From contig JANBVO010000049.1 in the NCBI GenBank assembly GCA_030052745.1, positions 186,001 through 250,000 on the forward strand: a DNA stretch of 64,000 nt, given 5' to 3'. The stretch comes from Pleurostoma richardsiae. Lineage: Eukaryota > Ascomycota > Sordariomycetes > Calosphaeriales > Pleurostomataceae. Under the pieces are notes generated by a model, which worked only from the letters and a program-made list of their open reading frames with translations, was not told the origin of the DNA and made no database searches. How positions within the stretch are numbered: position 1 is the stretch's first letter; each line of letters begins with the position of its first letter. Below, one piece after another: positions 46,866 to 57,206 of this stretch. The position numbers and the translations under genes were made by a program.

Positions 46866-46896
46866 ATCTGATCGTCCGTATCAGATCGGCTGATAA
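46866..46896 (+). promoter_or_regulatory. GATA-type motif cluster upstream of FTR1
   Basis: ATCTGAT (46866), TATCAGAT (46879-46886, reading ATCTGATA on the other strand, one base short of consensus) and TGATAA (46891-46896) lie within 31 bases, about 190-225 bases upstream of the FTR1 ATG. Confidence 0.5.
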
Positions 46897-47089
46897 TCAG
46901 CAATGTTCTCTTCTTGTGCAACCGGCTAGCACCACTTGGCACCCGCCTCTTGCATTTGGGTCTAGCCCTTGTCTTCCTCTTAAGAAGAGTGACTACTAGG
47001 CCACTGCCTTTCCCATCAGGCGTTCTCCGTCTATCATCTTCGCGTCTTCGAATCTTTGCTTGAAGCACAGTGACACCAGCACCATCACA

Positions 47090-48354
47090 ATGACTGTCCA
47101 GGTCTTTGCTGTTCCAGTGTTCCTGGTGGTCTTTCGAGAGACTCTCGAGACTGTCATTATTGTCTCCGTCCTGCTTGCCTTCCTCAAGCAGACTCTTGAC
47201 GGTCCCCAGAGAGACAGGAGGGTGTACAAGAAGCTGGTCCGCCAGGTAAGCCTCCTGCAAGCGCGCTATCGTTGCCTTCGAGCAGGTCGCTGACGATCGA
47301 CCCTGTGACAGGTCTGGATAGGCACTGGCCTAGGATTGCTGATCTGCCTCATCATTGCCGGTGCCTTGATCGGCACATTCTACGGCCTCGGCGTGAACAA
47401 GTGGGATGCCACAGAGTACTATTATGAAGGTGCATTCTCCCTCTTCGCCACGATCGTCATCACCATCATGGGCGCGGCCCTGCTTCGTGTCGGCAAGATG
47501 CAGGAGAAGTGGCGTCTGAAGTTGGCCATCGCCATCGAGTCACCGGTCAGGACGGGGAAGTCTGGATGGTTCCGACGCTTTGCCGAGAAGTACGCCATGT
47601 TCATCCTGCCGTTCATCACGGTGCTGCGGGAGGGCATCGAGGCTATTGTGTTCGTTGCCGGTGTATCCTTCTCCGCTCCTGCCACCGCTGTGCCGCTTCC
47701 GGTTGTCATCGGGCTGATAGTGGGCATTATTGTCGGTTATATCCTCTATAAGTAGGTGCTCCCCTTCCGGGCTTTCGTCACTGCAGTGTTGACGTTTCTC
47801 TAGGAGCGGATCGTCGACAAAGCTCCAGATCTTCCTGGTGGTTTCGACATGCCTCTTGTATCTTGTCGCCGCAGGCTTGTTTTCCCGAGCAGTTGGGTAT
47901 TTCGAGACCCAAAAGTGGAACAACATCATCGGCGGTGATGCTGCTGAGCTCGGGAGCGGCCCGGGCACCTATGACATCGACAAGAGCGTTTGGCACGTCA
48001 ACGTAAGTGGCCTACCCTAAATCATCCCTGGAACTGAAGCTAAGGTGTTGGTAGTGCTGTAGCCCTGAACTGAACGGCGGCGGCGGCTGGGGCATATTCA
48101 ACGCCATTCTGGGGTGGACCAACTCGGCCACGTATGGGACAGTCCTGTCCTACAACCTGTACTGGATATTCGTCATGTGCATGTTCGTGGCAATGAGATT
48201 CAGAGAGGTCAAGGGCCACTGGCCGTTCATGAAGGCCAAGTCTCCCGCTAACACGAGGGAGCATGACGATCATAGTAGTGACCACTCTTCAGGGGAGAAG
48301 ACGACCGGGCTAGCCAAGGGGATTCAGCCCGGTGTGAAAGATGTTGCAGCTTGA
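47090..48354 (+). CDS. FTR1: High-affinity iron permease
   Basis: Four exons: 47090-47245, 47312-47751, 47804-48002 and 48055-48354; 364 residues. Ftr1 imports the Fe(III) produced by Fet3, in a complex with it at the plasma membrane. Seen: seven or so membrane segments and both iron-binding REXXE motifs, RETLE at residues 16-20 and REGIE at 158-162, almost the same positions as in yeast Ftr1. The C-terminal half has [35 protein letters not shown] and [20 protein letters not shown], all typical. The first motif has Thr where yeast has Gly. The exon 4 acceptor was chosen at GGTAG because it alone restores the CCSPELNGG segment. The hydrophilic tail is His/Asp/Ser-rich. Confidence 0.97.
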
Positions 48355-49584
48355 AACGGGCATCTTTGAACATACAATCTGTGTTGTGGAGGGTTTGACA
48401 GGACGGAAAAATGTACGCTACGTCATATCGGACAGTTTTGGAGGTCGGATGTTTCAATGATACCACGGCTTTGAAGGTCGACGAAGAGTAGTTCCAGACT
48501 GGATCTTAACGGCGTGAGGTTCATGATTGACCACTTGTTGCTGCTGTTCCATGCTGGCGGTTTCGACCAGATTTACACAGCAGCGACCCCTTTTCGCTTT
48601 CAGGGAGCTGGCTCTAGGTCGATCGACGGTCTCGGGAGGTGCTCTGAGAGTAAAATCGCGAATGGAGGTGGTGAGATACCCACGCCCGCAGTCAAATATA
48701 GGACATGCGTGTCTCTCAAAAAGATCAGCCCTCAAATTAAGATATCAGAGGGTGTTAAGACGACGTTCGAGGGTCGAGATCATGATGGATGACAAATACA
48801 AGCTGTTTGATTGGCTACTACATAGCAGCCCGGACGAGCCTCATCGGAGCCGAAGATACATCTCGGATGTTCTGGACGTCCGCATCGCGCAGTAAAGACA
48901 CCTACGGCGTCCTGGCCGACCATATCTGGCGGCGAGACATCTGTTGACCTACCTACATACCCTCCTGGCTGACCTTGCAACCTAGTCCGCTTCTCAGTCT
49001 TCCCAGCTTCCCTATTTCTGCACAGGTGCGAATGCGGTGACTGGCTATCGCTTAGCGACAATGAAGAAGGTAGTAGCGTGAGTAGCAACATTCTGATTGA
49101 ACCTGAGCTTGTATCTTGCGATGGATGGGTGTACCTACAGGGGTTGTTGGGTTGACATAAAAAGGGACGAAAAAGAGGTCGGAGACGCTGCACAGGGGGT
49201 GACTCGAATTGAGGGCCAAAAGAGAAACTCCTCCAGGCCCAGCCTCGGGATCTCTCAGCGTCCCGAGCTACTGTGCCCCCTGCCTTTCGGCTCCGGGTAT
49301 TTCTTTGCGGTCCTGTCCTCCTCCCTTCCCATTCACCCACTGCGTCAGCAGGTGGCTGGTACTGGCAAGTCAGGAGGAAGGCCGTATCCGAGGGTCATTG
49401 GATGAAAGCTGGATGCGTTATAGTAAGGTCCTCGAATGACTGATGCGGTTGACCGCTGCACTACTACCTTCCCAGCTACCTCGCCGCTGTTGTGTTCATA
49501 CCTCCCTAATTAACCTTATCTGGGCCTGCTCAAGCCCTTGGTTTCCTCCAACGTCCACATGCCCCCAATCAATTCGCCCATCCG
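48355..49584. other. Intergenic, FTR1 to BTB-like gene (convergent)
   Basis: About 1.2 kb between convergent genes. No exon with family likeness was seen. A minus-strand open frame (48780-49340) was judged noncoding. Confidence 0.5.
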
Positions 49585-51049
49585 TTAGTCTTCAGGGGTC
49601 CAGTCCCAGCTGCTCGCCGTAAACAATTGCCTTGCCATCCGATCCGCTGCCATCGCTCCCTCATATCGCAGCCTTTGATCCCCAGAGAGCGATCTCGTGA
49701 AGCGAAACACCTTCTCTTTAGCATCTCTATAGTCACCATCCTCCACCGGGATCCACGACGTCTCCGCCCTGTTGTTCTTCCACGCCGATCGTGCAATGGA
49801 TATCGAATTCGACGACAGCATTGCCTGGATATACTCTAGAATCGGAAGGATTCTTGTCCTCAGCCCGCAATTCGTGTGGTTCTTGTCGATCTGGTAGCTA
49901 GGACATTGCTTCAGGACAGAGAGGATGTGGCCGATCTCTACCGTGGAATAATCCTTGACGGATTCGAGTGAGCAGGGAGAGAAATCAACGAAGAAGAGCA
50001 GTTCCTTATTGGACAGGAACTTGACCATCTCTCCCAGCTGGTATGAATCGCATGCGACGCTCGAATCGTAGCCCAGCTTGCACTGACGAGTTCGAGACGT
50101 GTATAATGAGAGGAAATGGTGCAGCACAGACGCTACCGTATTCAAGATGCACTCGCGCCGATATTGTAGCTCCCCTTCGCGCTCGTTAGAACGTCATCAT
50201 GAAAGGAGATACTCATCTGACCACCTGCTTACGTTCAAGGTCGTCCTGCAGATCCCACCATGTGGCCTTCGAAGAAGCGTCGTCCTCAGGATACGCAGTC
50301 CATTGATGAGAACCGTACAGAATCAGCTCCCGGGTCGCCGTATGCAGCCTGGGAGGCTGATCGAGCAGCCACGCAACCAGTATCTTCTGCCGCAAGACCT
50401 CTTCAGCAGCGACAGTGAGTGATGCTGAATCTTCTCGCAGCGTCTTGGGCGTGACCGGCCACTTGAACTTCAGCCCCGTGGTAAGGTACCTGGAGACAGG
50501 GGCTGTGCATATGAAGCGGTCCGCAAGAACTGCCAGCGTAGTGACATAGAGCATGCTGGGCGGCTTGGTGACCACATCCCTTCCATGCAGGATTCTTAGG
50601 AGGTCCGCAAAGACAACCTCGCGGTTCGCAGCTCGAGTAGCTTCGTCATCGTCGATGATGCTTACCCAGGGCAAGTCCTTCGGTTCCAGGTCTGCCGGCT
50701 TCAGATTCCGCAAGGATAGTTCCTTGAAAGCCTTGGCAACGGATCTAGCCTCCTCGAAGCGGGTGTCACCGAGGAGGTTGGCGAAGTAGCTGGACTGCTT
50801 CTTAAGGACCCCCACGTCAACACGGTATGCCAGGCGGATGGTTGCTCTCAAGAGTGGCCGAGATGGACGTAACGTCTGGCCGCGCCTGATCTGAGTCGAC
50901 CTTCTTGTAGATATAAGCGTCTCTTTGGAGGTCTCGAAGGTCACATCAAGGACAGCATCACCCTTTGGCGCAATATCGACAACCCTAGGCAGTGTGTCTC
51001 GGGACGAGTCCGCAGGATCTCCATCCTGCGCACCAGCTGCCTCTTCCAT
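49585..51049 (-). CDS. Conserved BTB/POZ-like hypothetical protein
   Basis: Two exons, 51049-50233 and 50174-49585; 468 residues. ATG at 51049 (upstream in-frame codons are TTG and GTG). I recognise the pattern of an uncharacterised Pezizomycotina family. It has a BTB-like N-terminal part (GDAVLDVTFETSKETL, RLAYRVDVGVLKKQSSYFAN, LLGDTRFEEA), an acidic DLPWVSIIDDDEATRA turn, and a helical middle (FADLLRILHGRD, LYVTTLAVLADRF). The C-terminal part has RELQYRRECILNTVASVLHH, then YTSRTRQCKLGYDSS, then CDSYQLGEMVKFL. Splicing at AAG/GGGAG is needed to make the ELQYRRE segment and follows a TTCTAAC branch site. BTB domains usually dimerise or recruit CUL3, but no function is known for this group. 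Confidence 0.8.
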
Positions 51050-51985
51050 CGAATGTCTCACTGGCCGCAAACACAAAAAGATGGTCGGGAATCATACAAG
51101 AGACAACGGTAGTAGCCATATATGCGGACCCAGGAGGCAACATGAAAAGCCGATTTTATCAGTGGCGAAACGCAGCATGAGAGCACTCCTTACTGGGTGT
51201 AAGACAGGCTGCAGTGTCCGGCTTGAGCGGTGAGGATAGGGGCAGCTGAGAAAGGCACAAGGGGAGAGATAACACAGGTCGAAGCCTTGTATTGGCTGGC
51301 ACAACTGCCAGATCTTCTAGATCTTGCTGCATAAAGTGCGGGAGACAACCAGGCTCCAGCTGCTTACAGCACCAAGAGTTGAGTGATGAGTGGGCGCTCG
51401 TCACGGCCACAAGCTGTGGAAGATACTGAAGGAACATTGACTACCGGAAATACTGTTGAACTAACTGATAGCAGCCACTGAGTGGGACAGTCCTGCTAGA
51501 GGAAAGGGTAGAGCTGTTAACATTGGATCCAGTCATTACCATCAGTTTTTGAGTGGCTACGTGGGGCTCCGCTGCCCGTTCCGACCCGTACCATCAGGCC
51601 CACTAGGAAGAAGTACTAACTACTGTATGTACGGAGTACACCTGTACCTCAAAATGCCGCCAATTCCATCGCCAAACACGATCCCAAAGCCACTCAAGCT
51701 ACGTCACCTACGGTTCTGCACTCCGCGAGTTTCCCTTTCTGCGTTCCAGTACACCAAAACTACGTTCCTTGTCTTGTCTTCGGCATTTTCGTCCCGGACG
51801 TGCGATTGAAGCGAGCCAAGACGCCCTGCCCTGTCCTCTGCATGCCCTCGAACTACGTCAGCCAGCCTGCAGCACGTTCGATCCGCAACTGTGTGCCCAT
51901 GGCTGCGTGGCAGGATTTGCGCAGACGAGGAGCTCTTTTGATTCTATGAGGCGGTCCATACGGGCGAGCTAAAGGATTGATAGCA
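51050..51985. other. Intergenic, divergent BTB-like and PP2C genes
   Basis: About 940 bases between divergent starts. No exon is supported. One TACGGAGTA copy lies at 51630-51638. Confidence 0.5.
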
Positions 51986-53911
51986 ATGGCCCATACTTTG
52001 CGGCATAGCTCGTTGGCGGGGCACGTCCGGCGTACTGGACGACGAGATGAATCGGTCGCATTGCTCGACGCCTTGATGGGCTACGTTGGCACCTTCTTCC
52101 ACGACCCTCTCCGCGAAACATACCGGCTGCGAGCGCCTTCGACCCTCCGCCGCATCCGGCAGCCATGCCGCCGTCGATTCCACGCTCAGCACTCCCAACT
52201 AAGGGGAAATCTACGCGGATTCCACAACTACTTCGTGACGCACTTGCCGTCCTCTTCCCTCCACCCAGACTCCCACTCCTCCGCTGGCCCCCATCATAAA
52301 CTTCCTCGCGATGCCTCGACTCCACATACTCCGGGCCCCGGCTCCTCGCCCGCCGCGTCACCGCCGCACATGCCCTCGCGGGACCTGACGGTCGTTCGAA
52401 TCCCACTGCGGAGCGCCAAGCACCACTTCGGCACCCATGTCAGCCGGGGCTCGCGGCAGTACAACGAGGACACAAACCAGGCCGGGACGATCGACATCCC
52501 GGCGTTTGCCAAGCGGGCGCCCATGAGCCTTCAACGGAGCAAGACCAAGGGGGAGGCGACAACGGCGGACAGCGCCTTCGGCGACCCTCAGATCTTCTAT
52601 TTCGGAGTATTCGACGGCCACGGTGGCACCCAGTGTAGCGACTTTCTCAGGGACGAGCTTCATTCCTACATCGAGAAGGCATCAGAGCTGTTCGAGCTCG
52701 GCAGTAGTCTCAGGAAGGAGCTGCAGCCGAAAGTACCGCAGCCGAGGGTGCCGCAGCCCCCGGAGGGTCAGTCGGCCGAAGTTCTAGGTGGCAGCGTTGA
52801 CCAGGCGGCAACTAGCGAGGCAGCTACTGAGAAGTTAGAGATTAAAAGCGCTCAAGAGGTCAAGACAGGTCTGGGAATATCGGGTGAGAAGGATGGGGCC
52901 ATCGCGGAGAAAGTAGCCCAGATGAAACCTATCCAGAGCGTCGAGCCGCTCCAAGTCGAAGGTGACGTATCAAGGGCTATCCAGCTCCAGCGCGAGCTCG
53001 TCCAGGAATACAAGGATACGATCGGCGGCTACTTCCGGCGCTTCAAGCCAGCATACTTCGACCTAGACCCGGACCCGGAGGCCCCGAAGCCGATGAGCAT
53101 CGAGTCCGTGCTTACCTACGCCTTCCTTCGCGCGGACCTCGACTTCGTCACCGCGCAGGCGCGCAAGCCAGACCCGGACGACCCCTACGTGTCCGACTTC
53201 CCCCTCAACAGCGATGAGATCCTCGGCAGCCCACATCTGCCCCCTTCGGGCCAAGGCATCGGCGGCTCGACACGCTTCAAGGGCGGGAGCACGGCCTCCG
53301 TCGCGCTCATCTCGACGCCAACCCCCGCGCCCTTCTGGCACCCCGCGGCGCACAGCAGCATCGTCGTCGCGCACGTCGGCGACACGCGGATCCTCCTCTG
53401 CGAGACGGCCACCGGCCTCGCGCGCCCGCTCACCTCGGACCACCACCCCTCCTCTCCGGCCGAGTCCCGCCGGCTGATGCGCTTCGCCGAGAGCATGATC
53501 ACCGACTCGTTCGGCGAGGAGCGCATCTCGGGGCTGGCCAACAGCCGGGCCTTCGGCGACGTGGCGAGCAAGCGCGTCGGCGTCTCGGCCGAGCCGGAGA
53601 TCACGCGCGTCGACCTGGAGCCCGCGCAGTACAGCTTCCTGGTGCTGGTCAGCGACGGCGTGTCCGGCACGCTGGGCGACCAGGAGATCGTCGACGTGGT
53701 CAAGGAGGCGGGCACGCCCGACCAGGGCGCCAGGGACGTCGTCGACCTGGCGACCGAGGTGAGCGCCGACGGCGACAACGCCACGTGCATGGTTGTGCGG
53801 CTCGGCGGGTGGGAGAGACGCAGCGAGGGCGGGCTCGGGAGCCTGGGCACCAAGGAGATCCGGGACGTGCGCAGGGCGGAGGCGCTGGATCCGAGGCGGA
53901 GGAGGGGGTAG
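51986..53911 (+). CDS. PP2C-type protein phosphatase, PTC6-like, probably mitochondrial
   Basis: A single exon; 641 residues if the ATG at 51986 is used. An alternative ATG at 52076 would place the Arg-rich, amphipathic stretch LRAPSTLRRIRQPCRRRFHA close to the N terminus, as in a mitochondrial presequence. The PP2C core shows the metal-binding motifs: RGSRQYNEDTNQ, IFYFGVFDGHGGTQCSDFL, SSIVVAHVGDTRILL, RAFGDVASKR, LVLVSDGVSGTLGDQEIVD and DGDNATCMVV. Between the second and third motifs there is a long insertion (about 200 residues), partly low-complexity (KVPQPRVPQPPEG), partly conserved-looking (YKDTIGGYFRRFKPAYF). The segment FHNYFVTHLPSSS before the core fits PTC6-type fungal phosphatases. 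Yeast Ptc6/Aup1 is mitochondrial and linked to mitophagy; the same role here is inference. Confidence 0.88.
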   Translation: MAHTLRHSSLAGHVRRTGRRDESVALLDALMGYVGTFFHDPLRETYRLRAPSTLRRIRQPCRRRFHAQHSQLRGNLRGFHNYFVTHLPSSSLHPDSHSSAGPHHKLPRDASTPHTPGPGSSPAASPPHMPSRDLTVVRIPLRSAKHHFGTHVSRGSRQYNEDTNQAGTIDIPAFAKRAPMSLQRSKTKGEATTADSAFGDPQIFYFGVFDGHGGTQCSDFLRDELHSYIEKASELFELGSSLRKELQPKVPQPRVPQPPEGQSAEVLGGSVDQAATSEAATEKLEIKSAQEVKTGLGISGEKDGAIAEKVAQMKPIQSVEPLQVEGDVSRAIQLQRELVQEYKDTIGGYFRRFKPAYFDLDPDPEAPKPMSIESVLTYAFLRADLDFVTAQARKPDPDDPYVSDFPLNSDEILGSPHLPPSGQGIGGSTRFKGGSTASVALISTPTPAPFWHPAAHSSIVVAHVGDTRILLCETATGLARPLTSDHHPSSPAESRRLMRFAESMITDSFGEERISGLANSRAFGDVASKRVGVSAEPEITRVDLEPAQYSFLVLVSDGVSGTLGDQEIVDVVKEAGTPDQGARDVVDLATEVSADGDNATCMVVRLGGWERRSEGGLGSLGTKEIRDVRRAEALDPRRRRG

Positions 53912-54377
53912 GTGGGGACGGCAGCGTTGCTCTTGCAATGGAGAGTGAGGAGCATATGTCTCATCAGCGGCGGGCATTTTGCATCGAGCCCGGTAGAAAT
54001 CATTCTGGCATTGTCGGGGGTGGACCGCGGAGGGCGAGTCATGGAAACATAGCGAGCATCGGGGTTGTGACGACGACGGTAGTGATAGCATCTGAGCATG
54101 TTCTTCGCGCGGGTACGGAGACTTTGCTCCTTCCAGGCATCTTATGTGCAAATACAACGCGGTTGCTTTTTCAATGGGCTCGAAGCTGCCTCGTCTACTA
54201 CTACATCCGGGCCGGTCGCATCATGGTATATGAAAGCATATCCTCCCTGCCTTCCCACCCGACCTTTCAACGTCACCCCTTCCGAGAACCCAAATTGACC
54301 CTACCACGAGATGTACCTCCATCTGAGTACCGCGTTCCCATTCCGTCGACTGCTAGAAATCCCGTTGACCAGAGACA
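53912..54377. other. Intergenic between convergent PP2C and het-c
   Basis: About 470 bases between two stop codons facing each other. No gene is seen. Confidence 0.55.
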
Positions 54378-57206
54378 TTAATATGGCGGGTACTGTCCCC
54401 AGGGCTGATTCGGCGGCGGCTGCCCGTAGGGCGGGTAGCCCTGCGGCGGAGGACCTCCATATCCTGGGCCGCCATAACCGGGTGGCGGCGGAGGGCCTCC
54501 GGGCGGTCCACCGTAGCCTGGTGGTGGCGGTGGTGGCCCGCCATAACCTCCCGGCGGCGGGGGCGGTCCTCCGCCCCAGTATCCTTGTGACTGAGGTGGC
54601 GGCTGCTGGCCATACGGTTGTTGCTGGTCATATGGTCGCTGTTGGCCGTATCCCTGCTGCTGGTCGTATGGCTGCTGTTGGCCGTACTGCTGACCGTATG
54701 GCTGCTGCTGCTGCTGCTGCTGCTGCTGCGGTGCTCCACCATACCCGCCATAACCATGCGATGGCTGAGGAGCTGGTTGCGAGTAGCCCTGAGGCTGAGG
54801 CGACGGCCTCCCGTAGCCGTAACCGGGCGAAGGAGGCGCGAACCCTGAACCGGCAGATGATGGAGCGGGCGACGCAGACAGGTAATTGGATTGCGGGTTG
54901 CCGTCATGTCCTTCCATAGCGTCCAGATCACGGGTCTTCACCTGTGACCACAGAGAACCAGATACCTTCCCGTGGCCGAGCTGCGTGATGGCGTCCTGCC
55001 AGCCGCTGCCGTGCGAGTGGCCGCCACCGTGGCCTTTCTGATTGCCGGAGATGATGTGGTTCTTGCCGTTCTTCACGGACTCTGAGCCGAGGACGTTGTT
55101 CAGCTCGTGGCGGCGCGGGTTCTCATCGACCCATCTCCGGACGGTGTCGAACATCTCTTTCTGGATCTGCACACGCTCGTCACGGATCGCGGGGTGGTGG
55201 AAGGCGCGGAGGACGTCGTTGACCACTTCGTCAACGGGGACGCCGGTGTGCTCCCAGGCGTAGAGGACCCTCCTGGTTTATGTTAGTTAAAGCATTACTT
55301 GAGGGGCTGCTGCTCTTACGGGACAGTGTACTGCAGAACTGTCGCCGCCACTCTGCCGGCGCAGGGATTCAAGACGTTGGTGAAGTGGTCTTTCGACAGC
55401 ATAGAGTGCGTTGGGTTAGTGCAGTGAGGGTCCTTCCAAGGCTCCAGCTGCGAATTTGCGCTGGCGTTGATGACGCCGGACGAGCCATCCTTCAGAACCT
55501 TTGATACCTGGGTAATGATGGGTCGCACGAATGGTGCGAGGATTCCCAGAACAAATGCCGTCAGCGTCTCGCTGATATGCTCGATCAACTTCTCTAGACC
55601 GGGGATCTTGGAAATGGTATTGTTGATGGCCTTGACGATCTTGTCCCTAAACGCCAGAATGGGATAGATCTTCTTCGCGGTATTCACAGGGTCGAAGTCG
55701 GGGCTCATGCCCGGCACCTGATTAAGACTGCCTCGACTGAGCGTCTGGGCGTTCGCACGCTCCTGCTCAGCCGCCATGTCCTGAAGGCTACGGGCCTCTT
55801 GAGCGAAGCCAAAGCCGATTCCAGGCAGCTCGGATACGAGCGAGATAAAGTCTCCACCGCCGCTGGAGGGCCGTCCAAAGAGTCCCCTAGAGCCGCCACC
55901 TCCCAGGCCGGACGAGCCGCCCTCGGCGTTCTTCAAGGCAATGTCAACCTCGTCCACCTCGGACTGGGTAAAGTGGTCCGTTGCTTCTCTGGAAATGTCT
56001 GTCAGCATAGTCAAGAGTCACCAAAATGATTCACGGCACTCACCCCAGTACCGAGTGCAAGAAATCAACAGCGCCAAACGTGCCTATATCCAGAATGAGC
56101 AAAGGGCCGTCATCACAATCTCATTCGTGAAGGTGCCTACCTGTGACGATAGGGTAAACCCTCTTTCCATGCAAGCTAATCTCTGACGAGGAACCGCAAT
56201 GGGGAAAGACACCGTGGAAACCGAGTTCGCGCAAGGCTAGCTCACAGTAGTTGCTGTGGGCGCTGAAGTCCTGTGTATGTCGTCAACGGGGGGTTTTGCT
56301 AGGCTCCATGCAGCAAATTCGCCGTACCTCCATACAGTGTAGCGCCTGTCCGAGACATCTCAAGGCTTCACAGAGATCCTCTTCCTTTCCAGACGACCCA
56401 TGAGCACCATTTGTGTACAGTCTTCCGAAATGAATGCTGCGAGCAAAGCTGTACCTCAGGTAGCCAGCGCTAGTTGCCCACCCGCCACTCTCGTTGGCGA
56501 TATAATTCTTCATGCCAGTGCGACTGTCAACCTCGAGTTCTTTGTTGTCGACCGGTCCTCTCAGTCGCGGGTCAAACTTGCGAGCGTCCAGGTTGTCAGC
56601 ATAACCGAGTGGGTTGTCAATGTGTTCCTCAGGGCGATAAACGCCCAACCGCTCAGAGGTCACCTCGAACTCCTCAGTCGCATATCCGAATGCCATGAAT
56701 GACAGCACCCAGACCTGTATCACGTTAGGACTATCCAAGAAGATGGCAGGGGTCAGTCAGTACCAGTATTCTGATAGTCTCTGCGTTTACGCCCTTCAGA
56801 CTGCCAACATCGACGGCCTGAGAGTAGTCTCGTAGCCAGTTGCCAAAGTAAGTCCTCTTGACGAGCATAGTAGTCCATTTCTTGCCGTGGAGAAAGGCGA
56901 TGCTTTTGAGCATGTCCTCAATGTCTGAGCTCAGTCGTCAGCGCTTATGCTCCTGCGATACTTCGATATTGAGAGCAGCCAACCTCCATGTCGCCAGTTG
57001 TGGCCCTCGACTTGCGCTGCCGGTTCAGAAAAGATTAGGACAATCGCTCAGCCAGAACCAAGGACCGCGTTCTCCGCCGAGCCTGAGATCATACCGATAG
57101 AGGGGATGTTGCCAGCGCCGAATGCATCAGCTTTGCCTGGGAGGAGGGCGAGCATGACGCAAAGCATCAGCAGCGCCGTGCCCCACCTTGGAGTGAGGCC
57201 CGCCAT
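54378..57206 (-). CDS. het-c: Heterokaryon incompatibility protein HET-C
   Basis: Eight exons: 57206-57095, 57016-56984, 56924-56764, 56714-56328, 56270-56141, 56083-56044, 55988-55320 and 55272-54378; 808 residues. Exons 2 (33 bases) and 6 (40 bases) are micro-exons; leaving them out loses AQVEGHNWRHG and TFGAVDFLHSVLG, which the family has. Seen: a signal peptide (residues 1 to about 28), FGAGNIPSI, DIEDMLKSIAFLHGKKWTTM, VYRPEEHIDNP, AGYLRYSFARSIHFGRLY, then DFSAHSNYCELALRELG and ATDHFTQSEVDEVDIAL. The Pfam Het-C region covers about residues 30-600. The last about 160 residues are Gly/Pro/Gln/Tyr-rich with nine Gln in a row. In Neurospora, het-c alleles set vegetative incompatibility in concert with pin-c. 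Here PP2C and SCS7 are the neighbours. Confidence 0.96.
54702..54728. repeat. (CTG)9 repeat encoding polyglutamine in HET-C
   Basis: Nine perfect CTG copies (CAG on the coding strand) inside the last het-c exon, giving nine Gln in the low-complexity tail. Confidence 0.9.

Larger units (their letters stand above)
44670..47089. promoter_or_regulatory. Divergent FET3-FTR1 promoter region
   Basis: 2.4 kb between the two start codons; no coding exon is supported. Several GATA motifs are seen, grouped near FET3 (44816-45039), in the middle (45725-45733) and near FTR1 (46866-46896). Such pairs are controlled by SreA/Sre/Urbs1-type GATA repressors in many fungi, so joint iron repression is likely but inferred. 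Confidence 0.65.

Noticed and set aside
48780-49340. Minus-strand frame of 186 codons near the BTB-like gene
   Set aside because: Composition is irregular, with no motif and no splice signals in the right place.
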